The notes under the pieces: generated by a model
The model's input: the letters and a program-made list of their open reading frames with translations, nothing else
What the model was told of the DNA's origin: nothing
Database searches by the model: none
Source of the DNA: Hysterangium stoloniferum
Taxonomy: Eukaryota > Basidiomycota > Agaricomycetes > Hysterangiales > Hysterangiaceae
DNA length: 64,000 nucleotides
Assembly: GCA_015178975.1 (NCBI GenBank)
Contig: WHVD01000150.1
Span: 62,001-126,000, forward strand
Reading direction: 5' to 3'
Translations under genes and position numbers: made by a program
Shown: positions 44,018 through 55,323 of the stretch, in pieces
Layout of the letters: each line of letters opens with the position of its first letter
Numbering within the stretch: the stretch's first letter is position 1

Positions 44018-46953
44018 CTAACCTCAATTCATATGACTTGATATTAGGGACTCCATTCATATTTCAACATCAAGTTATGATGGGGTTGAATCCTACATGG
44101 GTCAACATTGGGTCACCTCTACCACTCCCCATGGAAGGAGATACCATCGAGACTCTCCATTCAGCGGTAGCTGAAATTTTTGACAACAAGTTAGAGAGGT
44201 TAAGGGCAGATTTACATGCTGAAGCAGCTGACCTTGACCCAGACACTGCATCAACAGCACTGCCTCCATTATGGGCTGTTAATCATACCATTCCAATCAT
44301 TGATGATGCCAAAGCTTACTCATGGAGACCATCCAAATGTCCTGAAGCAATGAGGGAGCTATGGCATGAAAAAAAAACCACGTATATCAAGAATGGGAGG
44401 TGGAGGGTGGCCACGGGAACAAATGCATGTCCTATGCTCATTATTCCTAAACCTCCAAAGGCTGATGGCACTTTGTGAATATGCACAGTAGTGGATAAGT
44501 GTGAGCAGAATGCTAACACTTATAAGCTGGCTACCCCTTTGCCAGATATTGAAGCCATTCTATGAAATGTTGTGTGTCATAAGTATCGGAGTTTGATAGA
44601 TGGGAAGGATGCTTATGAGCAGATCTGAGTGGTTCCCGAGCATGTTCATTGGACTTTGTTCACCTCTCCTGATGGCACTATGGAAAGTCTAACATTACAA
44701 ATTGGGGATTGCAATGGTCCTTCTACCTACCAGACATTGATGAACCACATATTTGCACCATACATTGGCATCTTCATGGATGTATACTTGGATGATATTG
44801 TCGTATATTCCGACTCTATCAGTGATCATGTGAAGCATCTACACAGTGTTTACAGTGCTCCATCAGGAAAATCTATATCTGGCTGTCAACAAATACACTT
44901 GTTTGCTTTGGAGTTACAGGTTTTAGGGCATGTGATTAACGATAAAGGTATAAAAATGGACACACATAAAGTCGACACAGTGGCCAGCTGGAAGATCCCT
45001 ATGAATAAGCAACTTCTGGCTGGATTTTTGGGGGCTGTGGGATATCTCGCTAACAACTGTGAGGGAGTTCGAATCCCAATGGCTATTTTAGCAGCCCAGA
45101 CAGGAGTAAACAGGCAGTGGTGGTGGGGGGCTACTGAGCAGCGTGCTTTTGAAGATATCAAGTGTATTGTTCAGGCCCATTGTGACAGCTATATAATTGC
45201 ATTGGACTACTCACCAGGTCACCAAACCATTAACTTGGTGACAGATGCTTGTTTAACAGGTGCAAGCGGCATTCTCGTCAAGATGAAGATCTTAGCACTG
45301 CCACAGTAGTGTCATTCTGGTCAGGGAAGTTCAACTCAGCTCAACAGAACTATCCCGTTCATGAACAGGAGTTGTTGGCTATCGTGGAATCATTGAAATG
45401 ATTTCACTCACAACTGTTGGGGGTAAAATTTCGAATCTGTACTGATCATAAGGGGATAGGATATATACTTATGCAGAAGAACTGGATTCTCACCATTTTT
45501 TCTGAATTATGGTCAGCTGCCATGGCCACTGCTCTGGGACACTAACACAAAGTATCCAGGTGTCCTTGAATTTGCAGAACAGATGAAGCTAGCAATCATG
45601 AATGTGCATGATGAGATACTGACAGCCAGGGTTAAGCAGACATGGCAGGCAAATCGACACTGGAGGACTGCTGCATTTAGTGTCAATGATTTGGTTTATC
45701 TGTCCATGAAGAACTTATGCTTACCAAAAAATCAGGCACATAAACTGCTGCTGAAATATATTGGGCTTTTTAGGATCAGCCAGGTACTGGAGCCAGGAGC
45801 GACATACTAGTTGGAACTGTCAAGGGAGCTCAAGCAGCAGGGGATTAACCCAAGTTTTCATGCCTCGTTGCTTCGTATACACATTCTGAATGATGATTGT
45901 CTGTTCCCAGGGAGGCAGTTGAGGCAGATTCCTGGCTTTGGTAGTCAGCCTCGTGAGTGGGCAGTCAAGAAGATTCTTGCTCATTTGGGCAAGGGCCTCA
46001 ATGCTTTCTTTGAGGTTTTGTGGAACACCAGAGACACTACCTGGTTGCCATATCAAGATGTTCAGCATGTTCAGCCATTGAAGGCTTACCTGGAGGCAGT
46101 AGGTGTTACTGTACAAGTGCTCGATCATTGCCCAGGGGCCAAGGGTGGCTCTCTAATCAAATTGAAGTTGCCGAGATGTCTTTGAGCTCAGAGTGTCATC
46201 AGGAAGTGTCTTACATATCAAGTGCTGAAGACTTGCCTTCTATTTATGTATGTTGGTTCAGCTGTCCCAATCGCTGCACAAGAATCACCCACTATGGATG
46301 CTCAGGATTATCCAATGCAAGTATCCACAGAGTTTCTGACAACTACAATGGCTGCCATTCGTGATAGTGCTCTTTGAGGCATCCAAGTGGCATGGGACTT
46401 GCGTATGGAGCAGTTCGAGACTATGCAGCATCAACTCCTCGAAGCACAGCAGAAGAATAACATACTGCAACCCAAATCTACAGTCAACCCTCAATGGACC
46501 CGTGCCTGGAGGGAGAGACAACAACCTGTGTCGCTGATAAACAGGTTGTCTCCACGGCTGGATGTATCAGAGAGCCTACCATCATGGCACCAAACACAGG
46601 CCTCAAGTACTATCCGTCACCAGAGAAGGAGGTGGTAGCAGGGTACTTCTGTGCCATTGACATCATCTCCGTTGCACTGCCTTGAAACTCGGCCTGGGAA
46701 GGGCATGCCAGTCTTAAGTCCTCTGCAGGCGACTGAGGGGTGCATAAGGGCATCAGCACAATATCAGTTGATGAAGAAGGATGGGTCAGATGCATTGACT
46801 CAACAGGTTGATCGTGGTCGACAGGAGAAGATGGACCTTGATGGCAGTTATGTGAGTGATGACTTAGATGAGCTGGAGCAGGGGGTGTTGGAATTGCATC
46901 GTTGAACCAGCCTGCTGTTAATTGCACACTGCATTGCAGCATGGGAGGGTGGG

Positions 46954-47230
46954 TGTAATGGGAGTGGACCTGGTGGCGGACTTGGCACAGGGTGGTCCAC
47001 CACCTTGTCTCAGGAGGTAAATAGAGGGTAGATTATTTTCCAATCATTACACTGTTTCATTTCTATTATCTGTCGTTAAGGGGGTTAGTCTACAAATGCT
47101 AGCATAAATAGGGAAGCCACCCATTAGTTACAGTAGTCTTTTCGAATTGGAGCCTATTCCTACTCTGTTTGTTCCTCTTCGTAAGAGCTCAAACCGAAGG
47201 ATTACACTATCTCTAAAGCCGAACCTTACA
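46954..47230 (+). repeat. 3' LTR of the gypsy element
   Basis: This is the partner of 39122-39397. It is preceded by a purine-rich GGGAGGGTGGG. Confidence 0.9.
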
Positions 47231-48392
47231 GATGCATTGTAGGAAGTTATGTATGGATGTTGCGACAGCCAAAAAATCCGCCACAGAAACTGAAGAGAAA
47301 GCGAAGGACAGACTTCAAAAAGCAGAAAGCGCAATTATCAATCTACTGGCTGTGGGAAGCCAATGCCAGATTCCGATACTCTGGCGATTCGCTTCCGTGT
47401 GGTACATGCAGTGTTGGATAGCACTTTCTACATATTGCTAGATAACTCCGATGGAAATTGAATTTAATTGGAAGTACCATAGAAATTGAACCCCAATGGC
47501 GACTCATTATCATATAATGTAAAACTGTAACGAATTTAATTAATTAAATGTAGCAATAACCATGGGAATCAATTAATACCAGTTTAACTTGTAAAACAAG
47601 GTGCTCACCTCAGTTTGAGAATGACCGCAAAAACTTTACATACTTCATTTGGGAAGTTCACTGAGAATTAGAGTATATAAAACCTCCCGCATATTTTCAA
47701 AATCATCATAATTGCAACGCACTGTACGAGGAACATGGGTACTGTATCACCATCCCGACGGAGTGGATAATCTGTAAAATTCGATGTGTGAAGTCGATTG
47801 GATAATGTAAACCAGTTCCCTTGTTACCACTCCCATGACTTTTGACTTCTTGTGGACAAGTATGAATTGGGAAAACTCTGTATTGAAGTCAATATGTGGT
47901 TGCGAAATGTAATGGACTCGGAATATCAGAACAGAACGTGCATTAAGAAGTGATGGATCGAAGCAGCACATGGAATCAGGGGACAATGAGTAAAACCCAT
48001 CCGATGATAATTGATGCCTGAACCTTTGGGATACTGTACCTTTTCACAAGACACAAAGTCTTTCAGAAAGATGGCTACTCCAGATAACCTCCAAGTGGCA
48101 AATTCCTTACTGTAATTATTGAGATACAACCCGCTCTTCGGCAAGTTGAAGTCATGGACAGTCTTGACGACCGAAATTAATAGAGAAAAAAGCCGGGATA
48201 TAACAAATTACATACACAGCACAGCCTGTTGCAGGAGTCAAAGGATCCTTTGGATTCGGGACGTCTTAGGTCATACTATAGAGTGATGACTAACGTCTGC
48301 TGACCACATGCTCTTGTCACCCTCGTTTGACGGGTTCCTAGAAGTATATATTGAACGATGTATGAAACATCGTTCGCATCACTTGCATTAAC
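47231..48392. other. Intergenic, possible minus-strand gene pieces
   Basis: The minus strand 48144-47926 and 47986-47747 hold open stretches (SGLYLNNYSKEFATWRLSGV; SLLNARSVLIFRVHYISQPH) that might be exons of an unknown gene. No motif or splice pair was confirmed. The 150 bp before 48393 is the promoter side of the FAD monooxygenase. Confidence 0.3.
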
Positions 48393-49782
48393 ATGTCTCT
48401 TCCAACTGAAGTGGAAGTACTCGTAGTTGGAGCTGGACCAGTTGGCCTTGCTGCAGCCATTACGCTTTCTCAATTAGATCGACAAGTCGCTATCGTGGAC
48501 TCATCCACAACTACTCGTAATAATTCTCGTGCTGGGATTGTTCATTCTAGAACACTGGAGGTTTGTGTTTTTCTTGTTATTGCGGATGACTCGTTTTCAT
48601 GGTTATGTCTAAGGTATTAAACACGATCGGCTTGGCGGAGCCCATCCTTGAGCGTGGTATCCGATGTGCTGGGGCACTATTTTATGGCAGCACCAATAAG
48701 CTGGCAGAAGTGGACTTCTCTGTTTTGGAGGGTGTTACCCCATTTCCCAATTCCATCCTTATTCCACAGCACGACATCGAGAACATTTTCCGGAACAAAC
48801 TGAAGCAACAGGGTGTTTCAGTTCACACCAACTCAACTGTAGTTGATATACATAATGCGAAGAAAGGTCTGGAAGTGATTTTTGCCGATGGAAGCATTAT
48901 TCACGCAATATATGTTGTCGGTGCTGATGGTGCACGTTCTATTGTGCGTGACTTATTTCGTTCCCCTCATTTCTTCCCCCGACTTATTTTCTTCAGGTCA
49001 GAAAAATAGCCAACATCAGCTTTAGAGACCCTGACACCAATGTCTCATACGACAATCGCTCCGTCCCCCCATCCTTCCACATCGCCCTGGCCGACGTCCG
49101 TATCAAAAAGCCCATCCCACCTTCTCTCTCCAGAAATCGAATTTGCGCACACCTTGACACATTCTTTTTCCTTATCCCTCTCCCTTCCGATGATGATGTC
49201 CCCGATCCACTATGGCGCATCGGATTCGGCACCCCTGCCGGCGGCCCTGAAATTCACCGTTACCCCCCTCTCGAATATCTCCAGCAGCAAATGGATAAAA
49301 GAAATCCCTGGGACACGAGAATGGAGATATCTGAAGTTATCGCGTCATCAAGATATCGTGTGCGCTCCGCGCTTGCGGAAACTTACTATCACCCGATTGG
49401 GACTGGAAACATTTTGCTGGCGGGAGATGCAGCGCATGTGCATTCGCCAGTTGGTGGGCAAGGGATGAATTTGGGGATTTGTGATGCGGTTGCTGCGGCG
49501 CACGCCATTTCGGCGCATGTGAAGGCGGTCAAAGCGAACGGCGACGACAATGGTAGCGAACGAGTGGCCGCGGCGGATGAGATCTTGCAGCGTTATTCAA
49601 ACTCTCGACACGCCATTGGCAAGAAGGTTGTCGGGATGACGAAGGGGATGACAGCAATGATTAATCTGAGGTCTGGGTGGAAAACCGTTGTTAGGAATTT
49701 ATTGTTACGTCTTTTTGGGAGTTTGCCATTTTTTAGGAGAGCGATTGTGTGGAGGATGTCAGGTTTGGGGAATCGAGAGTAG
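48393..49782 (+). CDS. FAD-dependent monooxygenase (PheA/TfdB-type, class A)
   Basis: Three exons (48393-48560, 48614-48943, 48997-49782) join in frame with two 53-nt GT-AG introns to give 427 residues. The N-terminal Rossmann motif is VVGAGPVGLAAAITL (residues 10-24). The DG motif is GADGARS (159-165). The second FAD motif is GNILLAGDAAHVHSPVGGQG (302-321), followed by MNLGICDAVAAAHAI. This is the PF01494 layout. Family members use NAD(P)H and O2 to hydroxylate phenols or related aromatics; the substrate is unknown. The start is the first ATG ahead of the Rossmann fold. Both introns are needed, because reading through them brings stops. The length is at the short end for the family, with no separate C-terminal thioredoxin-like domain, so it is closer to salicylate-hydroxylase or tetracenomycin-type enzymes. 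No pathway neighbours. Confidence 0.92.
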
Positions 49783-50939
49783 TGGGCGTAATATTGAGTA
49801 AATATTTAGGTTTAGTTTCTAAGTTATAATATGACTACCATAGCGTGGATGTCCAATTTTTCGAACGCAAAAGACGCAGCTCGTTGTTGAGTTCACACAG
49901 GTTGTCATATGATCTATCTTGGTCAGCGCCATCGCGCATTTTGACTTGAACTCACTAGAAAAAATACCTTCGCGTCAGCACCTTAGTGGGTGTTTTCTGT
50001 ACTTTTTCTCAAAGATATTATCTAGTCCTGTTGCACATTGGTATGCAAAGTCGCATGATAACCTTTTACAATGGTCGTATTTGACGTCCCCGTTTAGCAT
50101 TATTCAATGGCAGTTACCTCGCTAGAATTCAAGAGAATGTGTCCCCCATCTGGAACCCACTTAAGAAATAACGATTGCGATTCCCTGGCCCTCGCCCGTG
50201 AGGGAGTACTATCTTTTTGCACACCATCAGACCTGGTTCGAGGAGTGGGAGAGAAGGAATCGTAAGTCAACGCGTTTACAGATATTATCATTCTCTAGTG
50301 CCATCCAACAGCTAGTAGACAAGAGCCTGGCACTGGCGCAAATGTCTTCGCTCTTTAGGACACAGATCGTGACCCGATAGCACTGGTACAAGCAATACGT
50401 TATCGTCCTTTCGACATTTTTCGGAACTCCAAATGAGATACCAACGGGGTATGAAATACTGAAAACATCCCGCCTCAAGTACCCGCAGATAGAGTGGGGT
50501 CCAATGCCATATGCTGGGGACGCAGCACAAGAAAATGTAGCTGTAAGTTGAGACAGTACTCACACAATCAAAAGAACTCTTTCAACGTGTGCCGGAGTTT
50601 GAGTCGTGAATGCCTCTGCCGCGATCGAGCTCGTCTGGAGATAACAAGGTTAGTGCCCAGTGTTCGATGTTGTTTCATCTGTGCGCTATCGACCTCCTGA
50701 TTGCATTTGCCTAGTATCAACCCTACAACAGTTTAACTCACCGTGGAAGAGGTCCTCCTCCCATTTGTTGAGTATTCAAATTCGCTTAGACTGCTTAACG
50801 ATGCTGTATTCGATCAAGAGACCTCACACGGCATCCCGACGACACCATCAACCCTTGGACACCTCTCTGCCGAAAAGACGTCCCAATCGCAAGAAGTAAC
50901 ACCCAGTCATCGGCGGCTATCCTGCCTCCTCTGCATAAC
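49783..50939. other. Flank with protein-like fragments, unidentified
   Basis: The + strand around 50400-50551 is open and protein-like (FFGTPNEIPTGYEILKTSRL, then KYPQIEWGPMPYAGDAAQEN) and ends at a good donor (GTAAGTTGAG at 50552). Upstream 50198-50380 and downstream 50743-50952 are open too. It may be a decayed host gene, but I recognise no family. Confidence 0.3.
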
Positions 50940-51590
50940 ACGAAGTTGTTAAACGCCTGGGAGACATTGGATCAATGCGCAAACAGCCCTCCACCTCAAG
51001 GATGGCGCGAACAGTCGTCCTCACACCAACCATTCTGAATCCCTACTTGCCGTGGGCAGTCATCAGTCGCCGAGGACTCCCACAGTCGGCGAGACGACGA
51101 ATAATATTGCAATGCGAGGAATCAAGGCAAGCCTTTCCTGTAATGAGGATGCATGGATAGGCTATCAGCCATTAGCAGGAATCCAGTTCAGGTCGTCTAA
51201 GATGAGATGAGATACAGCCAGCGCCGAATTATCTCCTTTTGGTTTTTTGTTTCCACATTCATTCCTCGTTTTAAATGTCTATTTTCAAGGCCAATTGTTA
51301 ACGACAGAAATAATGACAGCGGTTCTTACCTTGCAGTCCCAACTGTGGGTTATGGTGAATTTTTTCCAACATCATCAAAAACTCATGAAAGATCCAAAGA
51401 TTTTGGACGCCAGCGTAATCGCTACTCTAAACTTTGTCTGATCCCAGCTCTTTTTATGGAGTTGTAAATATATTATTTTGTCAAGAACCAACAATTCTCC
51501 GAGTTGAATGTTAGGACTTGACACTACGAAAATTACAACATAGCCAGTGATACAATTACCGTGAACAATTTCACTGACATCCATAGAAAT
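50940..51590 (+). repeat. Repeat R1, copy d
   Basis: It aligns with copy a (31110-31700) along its length, with the same order of landmarks. It is followed at 51616-51650 by a short palindromic remnant (CCCTGTCTCTTCGTGACACA, GGGCCGTTGG) corresponding to the arm ends of the fold-back at 35113-35347. Confidence 0.7.
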
Positions 51591-51912
51591 CGCACGTTAA
51601 TATTGTTACCTATTAGCCAGCCCTGTCTCTTCGTGACACAGGGCCGTTGGACGTCTGGGAAACATCGGGTCAACCTGCCTGCAGACAGCACTGCACCTCG
51701 AGGACGCCCCAGGATTTTGGAGTTGGAAAACATTCAGCAAATCTTGATGTTTGGCTAAGCATTGTTTTGCACTGAAGAACTGTTTGAAAATCTTTAGTTT
51801 TAGTAGGTTTTTCTGAGGTCAAAATTTGTATCTGAAAACCCTCAAAATTTGCATCAGGAAACTCTGAGAAAACATTTTGTCAGATTGTGTAATGCTAGCA
51901 CTGTTACCCAGG

Positions 51913-52236
51913 GGTAAGGTGGTGTAATTGGTAACACCCTTGCTATGTATGCAGTAGCCCTGGGTTCAATTTGTTGGAACTGATGATGAAACACCCTTCT
52001 CCTAGGGGATTTCCTCAACTTTTTATATGAAAATGCTAATTGTGGACCATGTTTTTGGAGGTTAATGCATGATTTTACCAATGTACACTTAAACTAGCAC
52101 CAAACCTATCATGTCAGAAGGTGATTGATTGACACATAAGTCCTTCTATTACAAGTCTATTAAGCCACTTGTAGATTGTGTATTGCATTAAGTCAACTCA
52201 TACAATTTTTAATACAATTCCCAGGCTGGCCACTCA
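51913..52236 (+). pseudogene. tRNA-like sequence split by a solo LTR
   Basis: 51920-51931 (TGGTGTAATTGG) fits a pol III A box, and GGTTCAATT (51963-51971) plus CCC after the insertion fits a B box. D arm (GGTGT with ACACC) and T arm (CTGGG with CCCAG) stems are perfect. The acceptor halves do not pair, and the base before the anticodon is not T. It is therefore a tRNA-derived relic or SINE head rather than a working tRNA. The insertion lies inside the T loop. Confidence 0.6.
51972..52214 (+). mobile_element. Solo LTR, diverged relative of the copia-A family
   Basis: It runs from TGTTGGAACTG to TTTTTAATA (243 bp) with a perfect duplication CAATT (51967-51971 and 52215-52219). It shares blocks with F1 LTRs (gatgatgaaacac, gctaattgtggaccatg, ggaggttaatg, gtcaactcatac) but is clearly older. 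Confidence 0.88.
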
Positions 52237-52452
52237 TTTTCTACACTTTTAACATATCAAGAGTGGGGGAAAGATAACAGACTGTAGTGGCAGTGATTTG
52301 TTGCCTTTCTGGGTATTGTCGATTACATAACTCATTCAGCTTTCAAATTCCGACATACTACATTGCCTCGTTGTTTACTTGCTGTGCGGGTGCCTCTGCG
52401 CTCTCTGCTTCCGTATCTTTTAATTTCTTATTCTTTCTTTGTAAAGTACCCT

Positions 52453-54533
52453 ATGGCCCATCATGATCATTCAGATACAGTATCAGAACCTCCGCTCTCT
52501 CCTTTCTCCAATCGCTCCCTCCTCAGTGATGGAACGCAAACATCTGATGGTAATTAACGCTTTCTTGATACCCATTCTTCTTCCTCTTTTTTGAATGTAC
52601 TGGTGTTGTAGAACCCGCAGATTTGGGTGCTTTTACTTCTGTATTTCGAGTTATGCATCAACTCCAGGCTCAACAGCAACCTATCCCTGTGCGATCGAGT
52701 CCCATTCGCCCTGAGTCACGTACTACCACGCGTTCCGATTCCGAATATGAGTCTGATGATGAGGAAGCGTCTGTTGCATGGTCCCATACCCTGATAGACT
52801 CGTACATGGATCATCATTCTGTGCATTCGGGTTCGAATCCCAGCTCTCCTCGGATACATTCGCATGAAGAGCATGAAGATGAGGAAGGTTCCGAGTCGTC
52901 AGACACTGAGGGGATGTATGAAGATGGCATGAATGAGGACGGTCAAAATGGCTTGGCACCTTCTTTAGGAGATCTTGATTCAGCCCTAGGCTTTTTGGCG
53001 GCTGAACAGGCAAAACTAACAGCTTCCCAGGATGTCCGTAGTATAGGCCATAGCTCGACTGGCGACAGTGCATGGCGACATGTTGTGGAGCCCCGGCGAA
53101 AACGACGGCGAAAACGCAAGGGTGGATCGGGCCACTCACCGAATATTGAAGAAGGGAAGCTTCTCTCCGTTACCGTTGTTCCCACTCCCGAAACGTCGTC
53201 CTCGTCCCTTGAGTCATCGTCTTCCCCCGGTAAGCTTCGGGTTAGTCCCCCAGCGCGAGAGCCGATCCTAGTATCAACGAAGGCTCACAGGGCAAAGCCT
53301 CGACAGTTATCTCATTCTCGCCCGACGCAGCAAAATTTGTACATAGCGTCCTCCTCTTCCTCACCCCCCCACACCACTATTGTACATTCATTACTCAACA
53401 CCATTGATCCTCGTCTGTCCCGTCTCCGGGGTTTGACCCTGAAAGTCCAGCATCAATACCCACAGAATGCTTTTCAACTTAAACAGGTACTAAGGCACGA
53501 CTTTCCTTCCAATAATATCGTCGATCCTCGCGGTCCTGAGCCAGTGAGGGGTGATCCATTGACACATGTTTTTATCGACCAGTGCGTTTACATAATATAG
53601 TGTCTGTATAAGACTTGCTGATATCGAATTATTTCACCTTTTTACTTTAGTTCAAATATACTGGTTGGTTTCATCAACCACTTGAAACGAACTCGAAAGG
53701 CAGGCTCCGGGAAGCCGCTTCTATACTTTCCCGCTCTTACATTAATTCTGGAGCGCGGTCGACCCATTAGTAGACGCGTGCTCGCAACCTCGAGCCCTCT
53801 TTACCAGAATATGGATAATGCAAAGGAGCTCGGTTACGAGGTACACGTCTATGTTAGGGTACCAGAACAGCCCCCGGATGCAACAAGTGGGACCGATAAT
53901 AACGCCAGCACGAACGATACCAGCAGTACCAACGGACCGTCCGCACTTGGTCTGAAAAATATGAAACCGCGTAAACCGGCAAACGCACCGATTTTGCATA
54001 CGAATACCCCGCCGTCCGTCCCAGTCTCAGGACGCCCTTCAATCGAATCGGATCCGGGGCATAACTCCATGACCACGCCTCGCGTAATTAATAATAATAC
54101 CCGCTCGCAGGGCCACGCTCGGTCTATATCTATTCCCACTGCTGCAAATATGTCGAGTTCTCCTCCTCTGCCATCGGCTGCGAGTGTGGGTGGGAGTGCT
54201 AGCAACGGGCGGATTCGATATCGCGAACAGGGCGTGGATGAATTATTACAGTTGAAACTGCACCAAGCTCTCCTTTCGTCCGATGCTGATCCTCTCCCGC
54301 TAGGGGCGACGATCGTATTAGCGACTGGGGATGGAGCGAGCGGTCAATTTAATGAGGACGGCTTTGTTGGGGCGATTAGGACGGCATTGAATAAAGGGTG
54401 GAGAGTCGAGTTGTACGGCTGGGCTAGTGGAATTAGTAATTTATGGTGGAAGGTTAAGGAAGAAGAGGGTAGGGATGGGAAGTTGACAATATCGACCATT
54501 GATAGCTTTGCTGGGGATCTTTTGGAGGCGTAG
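52453..54533 (+). CDS. NYN-domain protein (PIN-like RNase fold)
   Basis: Three exons (52453-52549, 52612-53581, 53651-54533) with GT-AG introns of 62 and 69 nt give 649 residues. The first 330 or so residues are acidic and Ser-rich with a basic patch (RRKRRRKRKGGSG, about 190). The NYN core starts at THVFIDHSNILVGFINHLKR (residues about 350-369; the strand-1 Asp is D355). It continues with LILERGRPISRRVLATSSPL, is interrupted by a long Ser/Pro insert and closes with VDELLQLKLHQALL, IVLATGDGASG and GWRVELYGWASGISN. The last three match the LxxxI, GDGD-like and GhxVE parts of limkain-b1-type NYN domains. Such domains cleave or bind RNA in mRNA turnover. The ATG at 52453 is the first in frame. 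The CAT codon split by intron 2 restores the conserved FID-x-SN motif. It lies head-to-tail upstream of ATG13, 790 bp away. Confidence 0.88.
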
Positions 54534-55323
54534 ATCCAGGGGCATCATTGCCAGGATCATGGAATTAAAGGAAGGTGCATTGGATTTGTAGTATATCATA
54601 AACTGGTAGGAGCCATTATCTGTAGCATCACATTCGGTCATAGGGTCATAGGCAACTCCATTGCTAGATTTTATTATTGTGATGTATGACTTTGGCAAGT
54701 TCTTAACATGAATCCGTGGTGCCACGTCCAGCCACGTTTAAAACCTGGCACAACCATGTACATGTGACCTTACGAGATCTTGTCAACACGACGCTTATGT
54801 TTGGTCAACCAATGATGGCCACAGTGACACTATTTTAATGAGGCGGGGCTACGTATTTCAGTACTGAATGGGTCATCCGCTTTTGGGTTCGATGGGATCC
54901 AAAAGCATTTTAGCTGTGCTTGGGGAGAGTTAGGGGGCGACATCAACGGTGACTCCGATGCTTCAATATGTGCCAACACTCGCTGGTGTAAATAATTACC
55001 AGGAATAATACCAGGAATAATACCAGTAATTAGGATATGTATCTGGGCTATCTCCTGCTATCTCTCAGTAGTTACCAAGGTTGCTTAATCGGTTGATGTC
55101 ATCATCTGGTTTAGGACAAGAGTGATAAAGGAGGCTAAGGTCTGATGTGCCGAAGTGTCCCACGACTACAAAAGTGTAAAATTGAATTCCCACACTTACA
55201 CGTATTTTCCCACACCTTAGGGGTCACACAAGATAAGACCGTGACCCGCGCTTTCGTCGTCCCCAACCCTTGCCACTGCTGTGCTTGGTGATAATGCTCC
55301 TCTGACCCCCTGTCTTCTCTTCA
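54534..55323. other. Intergenic between NYN gene and ATG13
   Basis: It includes a small tandem array (AATAATACCAGG units, about 54999-55035) and the ATG13 promoter side. A minus-strand frame (54725-54441) runs into the NYN gene and has no motif. Confidence 0.4.

Larger units (their letters stand above)
39122..47230 (+). mobile_element. Ty3/gypsy-type LTR retrotransposon, broken
   Basis: LTRs at 39122-39397 and 46954-47230 (TGTAAYGGGAG to CCTTACA) are flanked by the perfect duplication GATGC (39117-39121 and 47231-47235). Inside are a gag region (39524-42000) with a CCHC knuckle near 41560, a protease (ALIDSGSLTDF near 43010), reverse transcriptase (YLDDIVVYSDS near 44790), RNase H (about 45180-45460) and the C-terminal integrase/chromo-like part (45580-46180). 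The integrase catalytic core is not seen. A solo LTR (43210-44017) splits it between protease and RT. About ten breaks. The LTRs differ at about ten sites by eye over 276 bp, suggesting moderate age. About 760 bp between pol and the 3' LTR are unexplained. Confidence 0.9.

Noticed and set aside
52363-52557. Upstream start for the NYN protein (PRCLLAVRVPLRSLL...)
   Set aside because: There is no ATG there, only TTG; the first in-frame ATG is at 52453.
54441-54725. 94-codon minus-strand frame downstream of the NYN gene
   Set aside because: It overlaps the NYN coding exon antisense and has no motif.
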